DNA from: CAIYXV01 sp035506255
GTDB lineage: Bacteria; Margulisbacteria; WOR-1; XYC2-FULL-46-14; WPAF01
Reading direction: 5' to 3'
Assembly: GCA_035506255.1 (NCBI GenBank)
Contig: DATJPS010000054.1
Span: forward strand, 1 to 8,307
Length of the DNA stretch: 8,307 nucleotides
The number at the start of each line of letters is the position of its first letter. Positions within the stretch are counted from its first letter, which is position 1. Positions 1 through 6,931 of this stretch are shown here, in pieces. The notes beneath the pieces were generated by a model that worked only from the letters and a program-made list of their open reading frames with translations, did no database searches and was not told the DNA's origin. The position numbers were made by a program, and so were the translations under genes.

Positions 1-875
1 ACGCTTTGATAGACGGCCACGGCGGTAACCGTTTCAATCTTCAACCGGTCAAGGACAAAGTAACGGTGGTGATCGCCGATATCCGCGACGAAGCGGCGAT
101 GAAAGAAGCGGTGAAGGGTAAAGATTATATTTTTCATCTGGCTGGGCAGAACGACCATGTGATCAGCCAGACCGACCCGTACCCGGACATCGATATTAAT
201 ATCAAAGGCTCGGCGGTGCTGCTCGAGGCCTGCCGGAAGAGCAACCCGAAAGCGCGGGTGATCTATACCGGGACCCGGGGAGAGTACGGTCCGGCGACCA
301 GGCTGCCGGTGAGGGAAGACGACCCGACCCATCCCAAAGGGATATACGAGCTTTCCAACCTGACAGCGCAGAAGTTGTTCAAGATCTATAACGACAACCA
401 CGGCATCCGGTCGGTCACGCTGAGGCTGACCAATATTTACGGCGAACGGGCGCAGATGAAGCACAGCCGGTTCGGCGTGGTCAACTGGTTCGTCCGGCTG
501 GCGCTGGATAGCAAGGATATTCCCGTATTTGGCAACGGCTTGATCAAGCGCGACTTCCTATACGTTCAGGACACGGTCGATGCCATCATTGCCTGCGCGG
601 CAACGGACGCGGCCTACGGCGAGCTTTTCAACGTCGGGCACGACCGGCCTTCCAATTTCCTTGAAGTAGCTAAGCTGTGCGTGGAACTGTCCGGGCGGGG
701 AAAATGGGATTACGCGCCGTTCTCCCCGGAGCGGGCGGCGCAGGAGCCGGGCGATTTCTATTCCGATATCTCTAAGATCAAAGCCGCGACCGGCTGGGAG
801 CCGAAGACGGCGCTTAAACAGGGTTTAGCGGCGACGATCGATTACTACCGTAAGAACAAGGAGAGATATTGGTGA
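1..875 (+). CDS. NAD-dependent epimerase/dehydratase, extended SDR family (5'-truncated by window edge)
   Basis: This is the C-terminal part of a cytoplasmic nucleotide-sugar epimerase/dehydratase that would supply an activated sugar to the polysaccharide. The frame is open to the left edge (codon GCT at 3-5, then TTG at 6). The N-terminal beta strand and the GxxGxxG NAD-binding loop are missing, so roughly 30-40 residues lie upstream and the TTG at 6 is not taken as the start. Visible SDR marks are ADIRD (75-89), HLAGQ (135-149), a GTRGEYG segment (270-290) where the family has its Ser/Thr, LTNIYG (426-443) and RDFLYV (549-566). The Tyr of YxxxK is present (345-347) but the Lys position encodes Asn (357-359). 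The Asp-Glu pair of RmlB-type 4,6-dehydratases is also absent (Arg-Gly there), which argues against that activity. It ends in a 4-nt overlap with the aminotransferase gene. The family is sure; the substrate is unknown. Confidence 0.9.
   Translation, partial: ALIDGHGGNRFNLQPVKDKVTVVIADIRDEAAMKEAVKGKDYIFHLAGQNDHVISQTDPYPDIDINIKGSAVLLEACRKSNPKARVIYTGTRGEYGPATRLPVREDDPTHPKGIYELSNLTAQKLFKIYNDNHGIRSVTLRLTNIYGERAQMKHSRFGVVNWFVRLALDSKDIPVFGNGLIKRDFLYVQDTVDAIIACAATDAAYGELFNVGHDRPSNFLEVAKLCVELSGRGKWDYAPFSPERAAQEPGDFYSDISKIKAATGWEPKTALKQGLAATIDYYRKNKERYW
858..863 (+). promoter_or_regulatory. Ribosome binding site of the aminotransferase gene
   Basis: AAGGAG lies inside the end of the SDR gene, 8 nt before GTG 872 and 5 nt before TTG 869. 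The spacing favours GTG as the start. Confidence 0.75.
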
Positions 876-1969
876 AAATACCGTTCGGCGACCTAAAAAG
901 ACAATATCACGGGATCAAGCGGGAGATTGACACGGCGGTGTCGTCAGCGCTCGAAAGCGGATGGTACGTGCTGGGGAAGAACGGGGAGGAATTCGAGCGT
1001 TCGTTCGCCGCTTACTGCGGAGCGAAGTTCGCGGTGGGAGTGGGATCGGGGACGGAAGCGATACACCTGGGGCTGCTGGCCGCAGGCGTAAAGCCGGGCG
1101 ATGAAGTGATAACCGTCGCCAACACCTGCGTGCCGACCCTGTCCGCGATCACTTTTGCCGGCGCCAAACCGGTGCTGGTCGATATCGACGAGAACACCTA
1201 TACCATGTCGCCGGAAGCGCTGAAAAAGGCGGTATCCAGAAAGACCCGCGCGATCGTGCCGGTACATCTCTACGGCCAGACCGCGGACATGGGGGCGATC
1301 ATGGGGATCGCGCGGGAACGCGGTATCAAGGTAATAGAGGATTGCGCGCAGGCGCACGGCGCCGAGTTCATGGATAAAAAGGCGGGGGCTTTCGGCGATT
1401 GCGGTGCGTACAGCTTTTATCCTTCCAAGAACCTGGGATGCAATGGCGACGGCGGCGCGGTGGTCACCAGCGATGTCGCAATATATGAGAGAATGTTGAT
1501 GCTGCGCAATTATGGCCAGGAAAAGCGCTATTACCATTCGATCAAAGGGTACAACAGCCGGCTAGACGAGGTCCAGGCCGCGATCCTGATCGCAAAACTG
1601 AGGCATCTTGACCGCTGGAACGGGCGACGCCGGGAGATCGCGGCATTTTACGGCGAAAAGCTGAAAGGCCTGCCGGTCGTATTACCGAAAGAAGCCGCGG
1701 GACGGAAACATGTATACCATCTGTACGTGGTCCAGGTAGGGGACCGGGATATATTCCAGAACCGGATGGCGGAGGCGGGGGTGCAGACGGTGATCCATTA
1801 CCCGGTACCGATCCATCGCCAGAAGTCTTACTACGAATTGAAAAAGTTCGAGCCGAAGTTGAAGGCTACCGACCGGGTCGCCGGAAGGATCGTGAGCCTG
1901 CCTAACTTCCCGGAGCTGACCGACGGCGAGCTCGATCACATCGTGAAAAGCGTGGAGGCAAGCCTTTGA
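872..1969 (+). CDS. DegT/DnrJ/EryC1/StrS family PLP-dependent sugar aminotransferase
   Basis: This 365-residue cytoplasmic enzyme should transfer an amino group, usually from glutamate, onto a keto nucleotide sugar to give an amino-deoxysugar donor. Fold-type I landmarks of the family are in order: a GSGTEAIHLGL phosphate-binding segment near residues 58-68, EDCAQAHG near 156-163 with Asp157 expected to pair with the pyridine nitrogen, and SFYPSKNLG near 181-189 with Lys186 as the expected internal-aldimine lysine. NSRLDEVQAA follows further on. The length is normal for the family. The FYPSKNLG/GDGGAVVT region resembles QdtB/FdtB-type 3-aminotransferases, but regiochemistry cannot be settled here. 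I chose GTG at 872 because it lies 8 nt after AAGGAG (858-863) and gives a GTGA overlap with the preceding stop; TTG at 869 is only 5 nt away and adds one residue. The neighbouring SDR gene suggests the two act on the same sugar pathway. Confidence 0.93.
   Translation: MKIPFGDLKRQYHGIKREIDTAVSSALESGWYVLGKNGEEFERSFAAYCGAKFAVGVGSGTEAIHLGLLAAGVKPGDEVITVANTCVPTLSAITFAGAKPVLVDIDENTYTMSPEALKKAVSRKTRAIVPVHLYGQTADMGAIMGIARERGIKVIEDCAQAHGAEFMDKKAGAFGDCGAYSFYPSKNLGCNGDGGAVVTSDVAIYERMLMLRNYGQEKRYYHSIKGYNSRLDEVQAAILIAKLRHLDRWNGRRREIAAFYGEKLKGLPVVLPKEAAGRKHVYHLYVVQVGDRDIFQNRMAEAGVQTVIHYPVPIHRQKSYYELKKFEPKLKATDRVAGRIVSLPNFPELTDGELDHIVKSVEASL
1954..1958 (+). promoter_or_regulatory. Ribosome binding site of the first GT2 gene
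   Basis: GGAGG lies 7 nt before TTG 1966. It supports an uncommon TTG start that overlaps the aminotransferase stop codon. Confidence 0.8.
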
Positions 1970-2820
1970 AGATATCGATCGTCACTCCGTGCTATAACGC
2001 CGAAAAATATATCGCCGAAACGATCGAAAGCGTGATCGGACAGGGCGGCGATTTCCGGATAGAATATATCGTCGTTGACGGGGCGTCGACCGATGGGACG
2101 CTCGAGATCGTCGAGCATTACCGGAAGCGCATCGAGACGGGCCTCTTCCCGGTCCGTTGTCGCGGCGCGGAGATCAAATTGGTATCCGAAAAGGACCGCG
2201 GGATGTACGAGGCGCTGGCGAAAGGGCTGAAGGCATCGACCGGCGAAGCGGTCGCTTACATAAACGCTGATGATTTTTATCAGCCGAACGCTTTCGACGC
2301 GGTCTCGCGCATATTCAAAAAGTACGGCGCGGTACATTGGTTGACAGGTATTCCGGTGCTGTACGATGAGAGAGGGAAGGTGGCCGGGTCGCATTTGCCG
2401 CTCGGTTATGACCGGAAATTGATATTGAAAGGGATGTATGGGAGGACCCTTCCTTTCATCCAGCAGGAGTCGATCTTTTTTCGCCGCGATCTGATAAAGA
2501 GCATAGATCTTGAAAAGCTAGGCAGCTTCCGGTTGGCCGGTGATTATTATCTATGGGCGACATTCGCGAAGCATACTGATCTTTATCTGGTGCATGCTTA
2601 TCTCTCCGGTTTCCGGACCCGACACGGCCAGCTTTCGTCCGACCGTTCCGGTTATTTAAAGGAACTGGGGGAGATCGCTGGACGGAGCAACGCCGTCGAC
2701 CATACCCGCGCGTTCCTGACCAAGATCGCGGAACATCTGCTCCCCGTGGGGATAAAGAAAGCGGCCGGGAGGAAAACGATCTATCTTGATCATAAAGGGG
2801 AGTGGAGGTTGCGGCCGTGA
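1966..2820 (+). CDS. Glycosyltransferase family 2 (GT-A fold), first of a tandem pair
   Basis: A 284-residue inverting transferase that would add one sugar from a nucleotide-sugar donor to the lipid-linked oligosaccharide at the cytoplasmic membrane face. The N-terminus is a classic GT2 start: SIVTPCYNAEKY (residues 4-15), VVDGASTDGT (36-45) for the nucleotide, EKDRGMYEA (75-83) and STGE (91-94). NADD (100-103) is the metal-binding DXD-type motif. Further on are FIQQESIFF (164-172), AGDYYLW (191-197), a likely catalytic-acid region, and FRTRHGQ (216-222). No transmembrane segment is evident. TTG at 1966 is the start: GGAGG at 1954-1958 sits 7 nt upstream, the TTGA overlaps the previous stop, and the GT2 core begins at residue 4, leaving no room for a later start. 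It shares its motif order with the next gene, so the two look like diverged paralogues. Donor and linkage are unknown. Confidence 0.92.
   Translation: MKISIVTPCYNAEKYIAETIESVIGQGGDFRIEYIVVDGASTDGTLEIVEHYRKRIETGLFPVRCRGAEIKLVSEKDRGMYEALAKGLKASTGEAVAYINADDFYQPNAFDAVSRIFKKYGAVHWLTGIPVLYDERGKVAGSHLPLGYDRKLILKGMYGRTLPFIQQESIFFRRDLIKSIDLEKLGSFRLAGDYYLWATFAKHTDLYLVHAYLSGFRTRHGQLSSDRSGYLKELGEIAGRSNAVDHTRAFLTKIAEHLLPVGIKKAAGRKTIYLDHKGEWRLRP
2804..2808 (+). promoter_or_regulatory. Ribosome binding site of the second GT2 gene
   Basis: GGAGG lies 8 nt before GTG 2817. It decides against the upstream in-frame GTG at 2802, which would leave this site inside the coding sequence. Confidence 0.8.
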
Positions 2821-3665
2821 ACCGAACGCCGAAAATAACGGTGGTAACGCCTTCATATAACCAGGCCGCGTATCTGGAGCAAACCATCCGGTCGGTGCTC
2901 GATCAGGGATATCCGGACCTGGAATACATCGTCATCGACGGCGGATCAAGCGACGGGAGCGTAGAGATAATAAAAAAATACGAGAAGCGGTTGGCATATT
3001 GGCATTCGCGGCGGGATGGCGGGCAGTCGGACGCGATCCGTCAGGGATTAGAAAGAGCGACCGGCGAGATCATGGCCTGGCTCAACTCGGACGATTATTA
3101 CGAGACGGGGACGCTTAAGCTGATCGCGGAAGAATTCGGCAAGGATAAAAGGGCGGATGTCGTTTATGGCAATATGAAGATCGTGGACGGAAATGGCCTC
3201 CAGATATCCGAAAGGCGTCTCATCGGTCATATACCGTGGCTTTCGCGCATCGGTATGATCTATGGCGGTTACGGGATCTACCAGCCGGCGTCGTTCTGGC
3301 GAAGCGAAATTTACCGCAGAGTGGGGGGGCTGGACCCGAAGTATGTCCACTGCATGGACAATGATCTTTTTGCAAAGTTCGCGGTTGGCGGCGGCAGGTT
3401 CCGTTTCGTCCGGTCAGATCTCGCTTCGTTCCGTGTCCATGCCGCTTCCAAAACCGTCAATCTTCACGATACCGCCGGAATGGAACTGGCGGAAATAACC
3501 GAAAAGTACGCCCTGAAGGTCCCGCTCCTTCGCTCGCTCGGCTCCTTATTCTCCGTCGCCTCGCTGAGAATGATAAAACCGCTGGCATACATTGCGCAGG
3601 GCGATGGCCCCTGGCTGGCGGAGCGGCTTGCCGGAAAGTTCTTGCATAAGGACCGCGTGCCATGA
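2817..3665 (+). CDS. Glycosyltransferase family 2 (GT-A fold), second of a tandem pair
   Basis: A 282-residue cytoplasmic glycosyltransferase of the same GT2 subgroup as its upstream neighbour (WfgS-like by motif pattern). Motifs are ITVVTPSYNQ (residues 7-16), VIDGGSSDGS (39-48), RRDGGQSDAI (65-74) and ATGEIMAWLNSDD (81-93), the last carrying the metal-binding Asp pair. IYQPASFW (154-161) and MDNDLF (180-185) follow. The GGQSDA and WLNSDD pattern is very typical of the subgroup. GTG at 2817 is preferred: GGAGG (2804-2808) lies 8 nt upstream, GTGA overlaps the previous stop, and the catalytic domain starts within seven residues. GTG at 2802 would overlap the ribosome binding site and add only five residues. 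It should add a different sugar from the preceding enzyme, because the acceptor-side halves differ strongly. The substrate cannot be read from sequence. Confidence 0.92.
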   Translation: MNRTPKITVVTPSYNQAAYLEQTIRSVLDQGYPDLEYIVIDGGSSDGSVEIIKKYEKRLAYWHSRRDGGQSDAIRQGLERATGEIMAWLNSDDYYETGTLKLIAEEFGKDKRADVVYGNMKIVDGNGLQISERRLIGHIPWLSRIGMIYGGYGIYQPASFWRSEIYRRVGGLDPKYVHCMDNDLFAKFAVGGGRFRFVRSDLASFRVHAASKTVNLHDTAGMELAEITEKYALKVPLLRSLGSLFSVASLRMIKPLAYIAQGDGPWLAERLAGKFLHKDRVP

Positions 3666-4909
3666 AATTAAGATCGGTCATAATTGGACTGCTCTTTATC
3701 GCTTTTATCCTGACCCCGCTTTACGGGAGCGTGGAACTGCTCTCCCTGATACCTTCCATGGCGGGTATGATAAATAAAGGGATGATCCTGATATTTAAAC
3801 TTACTAAAGATGTTATCTTGGCCGGAGCTCTCTTCTTTTTCGCTTTTGAAGTGATCAAAAGCAAGAAAATGTTGCGTTCGCCGTTGGTCTGGACACTGCT
3901 TGCCTTTATCGTGGTCGCTGCCTATATTACTTTTCATTTCAATGGTTTTATGATGGCCGCGATCGGGATCCGGGTCTTTCTTCCCCTGATGCTGGTCTTT
4001 ATCGGCGCTAAGTATTTTGACGACCGGCTGTTCGATGCCCTTACCATCATCATGACCTGGATCGCGCTGATCGAATACGCCGCGGCGGTCATCCAGATGT
4101 TCTTTGCCCTGCCGATCATGGGGTCGGGGTATTTCGGGCTGGCGGCAAGGCCTTTCGGCACTTTTGTCCAGCCGTCGAGTTTTGCCATCTTCATTTGCAT
4201 GGTGATGGTGATGAATATGGCGCGGGATATCAATGCGCGGGGAAGCATCCGGTCGCTGAGCTGGGTATTTCTAACGGTTTCGACGATGTTTGTTGTGCTG
4301 AGCGGTTCCGGAACCGGATTGCTGGGCCTGGCCATAATCTTTTTGGTATACCTTTTTATTTTTTCCCGAACGCCGAAACTGGTCAAAGCGGGGATCGTTC
4401 CGACGATCGCCCTGCTTCCAGTGCTCATACTGCTATCGCTGCCCGTACTTACCAATCGCGAGGACATCTATTATTCGCTGTGGATGCGGATAGAGATAAT
4501 AAACGAGCTGGTCGTTTCCTCCGGCTGGAGCGGTTTTCTGATAGGTACCGGGATCGGGACCGGCAGTAATGCCGCGGTCACCATCCTGGGAAATCCTAAT
4601 CTCAAGAACGTAAACGATGCCCAGCAGTTCATCGCTGACTCGCTCTATGCATCGGTATTCGCGCAGGTTGGAGCGGTCTTCCTTTTGCTGTTCATTATTC
4701 TTAGCCTGTATGTATTCTGGCTGGCAATTAAACGCAGGCAGAAACGGCTGGTGGACAATATGGCGATACTTTTCGTGCCGCTGATGCTGATGGTCTCCTT
4801 CGGCAGCATTATTCTCGAGGTTTTCCCTTTTAACTGGATCATGTTCCTGCTCTTCGGCGCGGTTTTAATGAAAAAGGAAAATAATGAAGTACCTTTGCGT
4901 AATACCTAG
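3662..4909 (+). CDS. Wzy-like O-antigen polymerase/ligase family integral membrane protein
   Basis: A 415-residue, very hydrophobic inner-membrane protein. About eleven or twelve segments can be drawn, near residues 5-22, 48-66, 75-93, 97-116, 124-150, 170-187, 200-214, 217-235, 243-263, 328-355, 367-386 and 390-403. The only long non-membrane stretch (about 264-327) matches the large periplasmic loop typical of Wzy/WaaL proteins, with GTGIGTGSN (295-303) and then an Asp-rich stretch before the next helix. RPFGTFVQPSSF (163-174), with its conserved-looking Arg before a helix, also fits the family. Its role would be to join undecaprenyl-linked repeat units (Wzy) or to ligate glycan to an acceptor (WaaL); a polymerase is likelier among repeat-unit transferases. 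TAAGGA at 3647-3652 lies 9 nt before the ATG, which overlaps the preceding stop. The composition looks more AT-rich than its neighbours, as usual for membrane proteins. Family assignment rests on topology and these few motifs. Confidence 0.8.
   Translation: MKLRSVIIGLLFIAFILTPLYGSVELLSLIPSMAGMINKGMILIFKLTKDVILAGALFFFAFEVIKSKKMLRSPLVWTLLAFIVVAAYITFHFNGFMMAAIGIRVFLPLMLVFIGAKYFDDRLFDALTIIMTWIALIEYAAAVIQMFFALPIMGSGYFGLAARPFGTFVQPSSFAIFICMVMVMNMARDINARGSIRSLSWVFLTVSTMFVVLSGSGTGLLGLAIIFLVYLFIFSRTPKLVKAGIVPTIALLPVLILLSLPVLTNREDIYYSLWMRIEIINELVVSSGWSGFLIGTGIGTGSNAAVTILGNPNLKNVNDAQQFIADSLYASVFAQVGAVFLLLFIILSLYVFWLAIKRRQKRLVDNMAILFVPLMLMVSFGSIILEVFPFNWIMFLLFGAVLMKKENNEVPLRNT
4874..4878 (+). promoter_or_regulatory. 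Ribosome binding site of the GT4 gene
   Basis: AAGGA in an A-rich stretch lies 5 nt before ATG 4884. The same bases encode the Lys-Glu-Asn-rich tail of the Wzy-like protein, which explains the 26-nt gene overlap. Confidence 0.7.
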
Positions 4910-6080
4910 TTATTATCCGGCGCTGCAGTTCGGCGGTTCGGTCACGGCGATACATGCGCTGAACACGGCACTGGCGCGCGCTGGCGTCGATGTCACTGTT
5001 TATACTACCGATGCCGGCCTCAAAGGCAGGGTCGTGACCGGCAGGGAGATGGCGGTCAACGGCGTAAAGGTCACTTATTTCGATTACCAGCGGGGGTTTG
5101 ATTTTTTGGGACAGACCGGATGGCATTTTTCGCTTCCTCTTACCGGATCGCTCTTCGGGAAGGTAAAAGAAGCGGACATCGTGTATCTGCCCGCGATCTG
5201 GAATTATCCGACGCTGGCGGCGGCGGTCTGTTGCCGCGTCCATAAAAAGCCGTATGTCATTGCCCCGCACGGGTCGCTCTATCCCTTCACCTTCGGCAAA
5301 AAATCGTGGAAAAAACGGCCGTACTACCAAATGATATCCAAAAGAGTGATCAGAGGGGCGGCCGCCGTGCATTACACCACAGAGGACGAAAAGGAGAAAA
5401 CTTCAGCCAATTTCGGATTGAACGGCAGCTCGATCGTCGTGCCGAACGGCCAGGACCATTCCGAGTTCAAGACGCTTCCGGATCCGGAGCCGCTTTATCG
5501 CCGGTATCCGGAACTGAAAGGAAAGAAGGTCGTGCTTTTTCTGGGGCGGATAAATTGGAAAAAAGGTCTTGACCTGCTGGCCGAAGGCTTTTCGCTGGCC
5601 GCCGGAAAAATACCCGGAATGCATTTATTGATCGCTGGACCGGACGAGGACGGATACGAGAGGAAGATCAGGTCGATATTGGAGCGAATGGGAGCGCTGG
5701 GCGCGACCACGTTCACCGGCAACCTTACCGGAGATGACCGCCTCCGCGCTTTCGCGGTCAGCCGCGTGTTCGTGCTGCCGTCCTATTCCGAGAATTTCGG
5801 CATGTCGGTGATAGAAGCGATGGCGGCGGGGGTCCCGGTGATCGTTTCTGACAACGTGGGCATCCATTGCGAGATCGCGGAGAACCACGCCGGCCTGGTG
5901 ATAGGGTGTAACGCCGGGGAAGTGGCCGAAAACATGATAAAATTACTTGAGAACGATCGTCTTTCTGATGAATTGGCGGCCAATGCCGCGACCATGGTGG
6001 AAGAGTATTACGATCTCGGGAAGGTCGCGCAGAAGATGGCGGGGGAACTTCAGAAGATAATCCTCAGAGCGAATAAATGA
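4884..6080 (+). CDS. Glycosyltransferase family 4 (GT-B fold, retaining)
   Basis: A 398-residue GT-B enzyme expected to transfer a sugar with retention of configuration to the growing lipid-linked chain. The acceptor-side domain starts with IPSYYPALQFGGSV (residues 7-20), the glycine-rich loop of the family, and has APHGSL (127-132). The donor-side domain opens with LGRINWKKGLD (220-230), whose Arg222 and Lys226/227 are expected to contact the donor phosphates. The EX7E motif is intact, with Glu303 and Glu311 in SENFGMSVIEAMAAG, followed by GVPVIVSD. The length is normal for GT4. The ATG at 4884 is 5 nt after AAGGA (4874-4878), and that ribosome binding site lies in the last codons of the Wzy-like gene, giving a 26-nt overlap, the longest in this operon. 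Substrate and linkage are unknown. Confidence 0.93.
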   Translation: MKYLCVIPSYYPALQFGGSVTAIHALNTALARAGVDVTVYTTDAGLKGRVVTGREMAVNGVKVTYFDYQRGFDFLGQTGWHFSLPLTGSLFGKVKEADIVYLPAIWNYPTLAAAVCCRVHKKPYVIAPHGSLYPFTFGKKSWKKRPYYQMISKRVIRGAAAVHYTTEDEKEKTSANFGLNGSSIVVPNGQDHSEFKTLPDPEPLYRRYPELKGKKVVLFLGRINWKKGLDLLAEGFSLAAGKIPGMHLLIAGPDEDGYERKIRSILERMGALGATTFTGNLTGDDRLRAFAVSRVFVLPSYSENFGMSVIEAMAAGVPVIVSDNVGIHCEIAENHAGLVIGCNAGEVAENMIKLLENDRLSDELAANAATMVEEYYDLGKVAQKMAGELQKIILRANK

Positions 6081-6931
6081 AAATATTACCTATAACGGCC
6101 ATAGTACTGACATATAACGAGGAAGCGAACCTCGAAGCTTGCCTGCAAAGCTTGGCCGGGCGGGTGGAAACGGTGCTGGTGGTCGATTCTTTCAGCACCG
6201 ACCGGACGGTTGACATCTCCAGGTCTGTCGGCGCGGTCGTTCATCAGCATGAGTTCTCAACGCAAGCCTGTCAGTTCAACTGGGCGCTGGATAACTTGAA
6301 GGTAGGGAGCGATTGGGTACTGCGGCTGGACGCCGACGAACGGATGACGGACGAATTGTGGGGAGAGATCGAAAAGAACCTGGAACGGGCCAAAGGGGAT
6401 ATCGGCGGCTTCATTCTGAACCGAAGGCTCCATTTTATGGGTAAATGGATCAGGCACGGCGGATGTTATCCGATACGTCTGTTGCGCCTGTTCCGCAAAG
6501 GAATGGCCCGGTCGGAAGACCGGGCGATGGACGAGCACCTGGTCTTGCTCGAGGGTAGGGCGGTAACGCTGAAGAAAGATTTTATCCACGAGAACCGGAA
6601 ATCCCTTTACTGGTGGACCGATAAGCATAATGATTATTCAACGCGCGAAATGAAAATTATCGTAGGAGATGAAAAGAGCGGCGATTTGCGGCCCGGCGTT
6701 TCCGGCGGGCAGGCGGCAGGCAAGCGCTGGCTCAAGGGTAACCTTTATCTCAGGCTGCCGCTCTTTGTCCGCGCCGGTCTGTATTTCTCTTACCGGTATT
6801 TCATCAGACTGGGTTTTATGGACGGATGCCCTGGATTGGTATATCACTTCCTGCAAGCGATGTGGTACCGGTTCCTGGTGGACGCCAAGGTGTACGAAAG
6901 GACGATCGCGGAGCGGGAAAAAAGCAAATGA
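6077..6931 (+). CDS. Glycosyltransferase family 2, WaaE/KdtX-like
   Basis: A 284-residue GT2 of the LPS-core beta-1,4-glucosyltransferase-like subgroup, different from the two GT2 genes upstream. Motifs are AIVLTYNEEANL (residues 8-19), VVDSFSTDRT (35-44), FNWAL (67-71) and LRLDADER (82-89), where Asp85 and Asp87 form the metal-binding DXD. RHGGCYP (126-132) and MDEHLV (151-156) follow. The C-terminal quarter, rich in Phe, Tyr and Leu, probably lies along the membrane, as in relatives that act on lipid-linked acceptors. No full transmembrane helix is certain. The ATG overlaps the previous stop as ATGA. No strong Shine-Dalgarno match precedes it, so translation probably depends on coupling to the GT4 gene. 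An 8-bp perfect hairpin lies inside the gene at 6506-6525. The donor sugar is not predictable; glucose is only the best-known case in this subgroup. Confidence 0.9.
   Translation: MKILPITAIVLTYNEEANLEACLQSLAGRVETVLVVDSFSTDRTVDISRSVGAVVHQHEFSTQACQFNWALDNLKVGSDWVLRLDADERMTDELWGEIEKNLERAKGDIGGFILNRRLHFMGKWIRHGGCYPIRLLRLFRKGMARSEDRAMDEHLVLLEGRAVTLKKDFIHENRKSLYWWTDKHNDYSTREMKIIVGDEKSGDLRPGVSGGQAAGKRWLKGNLYLRLPLFVRAGLYFSYRYFIRLGFMDGCPGLVYHFLQAMWYRFLVDAKVYERTIAEREKSK
6506..6525 (+). repeat. Perfect 8-bp inverted repeat with GGAA loop, inside the WaaE-like GT2 gene
   Basis: GCCCGGTC (6506-6513) and GACCGGGC (6518-6525) are exact reverse complements around GGAA (6514-6517). As RNA this would be a very GC-rich stem closed by a GNRA-type tetraloop. 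No T-run follows, so it is not a standard intrinsic terminator. It may simply reflect codon choice in a GC-rich gene. Confidence 0.6.

Noticed and set aside
869..871. TTG as start of the aminotransferase
   Set aside because: It is only 5 nt from AAGGAG and would add one residue. GTG at 872 has better spacing and forms the GTGA overlap seen elsewhere in the operon.
1178..1189. 12-bp palindrome GTCGATATCGAC as a possible operator
   Set aside because: It encodes a Val-Asp-Ile-Asp strand segment typical of the aminotransferase family, lies deep in a gene, and fits codon choice.
944..1537. Long open frame on the - strand opposite the aminotransferase gene
   Set aside because: It lies wholly opposite a well-supported gene with intact motifs, and its translation shows no recognisable domain. 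Long antisense frames are expected in GC-rich coding DNA.
2802..2804. GTG at 2802 as start of the second GT2
   Set aside because: It overlaps the GGAGG site that serves GTG 2817 and adds five residues not needed by the fold.
3934..4467. - strand open frame of 177 codons opposite the Wzy-like gene
   Set aside because: It is the mirror of a hydrophobic coding sequence, with no family features and no ribosome binding context noted.
4195..4569. + strand open frame in another phase inside the Wzy-like gene
   Set aside because: The translation has no domain resemblance, while the in-phase frame has continuous membrane topology. There is no sign that the Wzy-like gene is frameshifted.
5357..5366. 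10-bp palindrome GGCGGCCGCC
   Set aside because: It lies in an Arg-Gly-Ala-Ala codon run of the GT4 gene. GC-rich alanine codons explain it, and no regulatory setting is near.
4839..5372. - strand open frame of 177 codons across the Wzy-like/GT4 junction
   Set aside because: It spans the junction of two coupled + strand genes and has no recognisable motif, so it is treated as a shadow frame.
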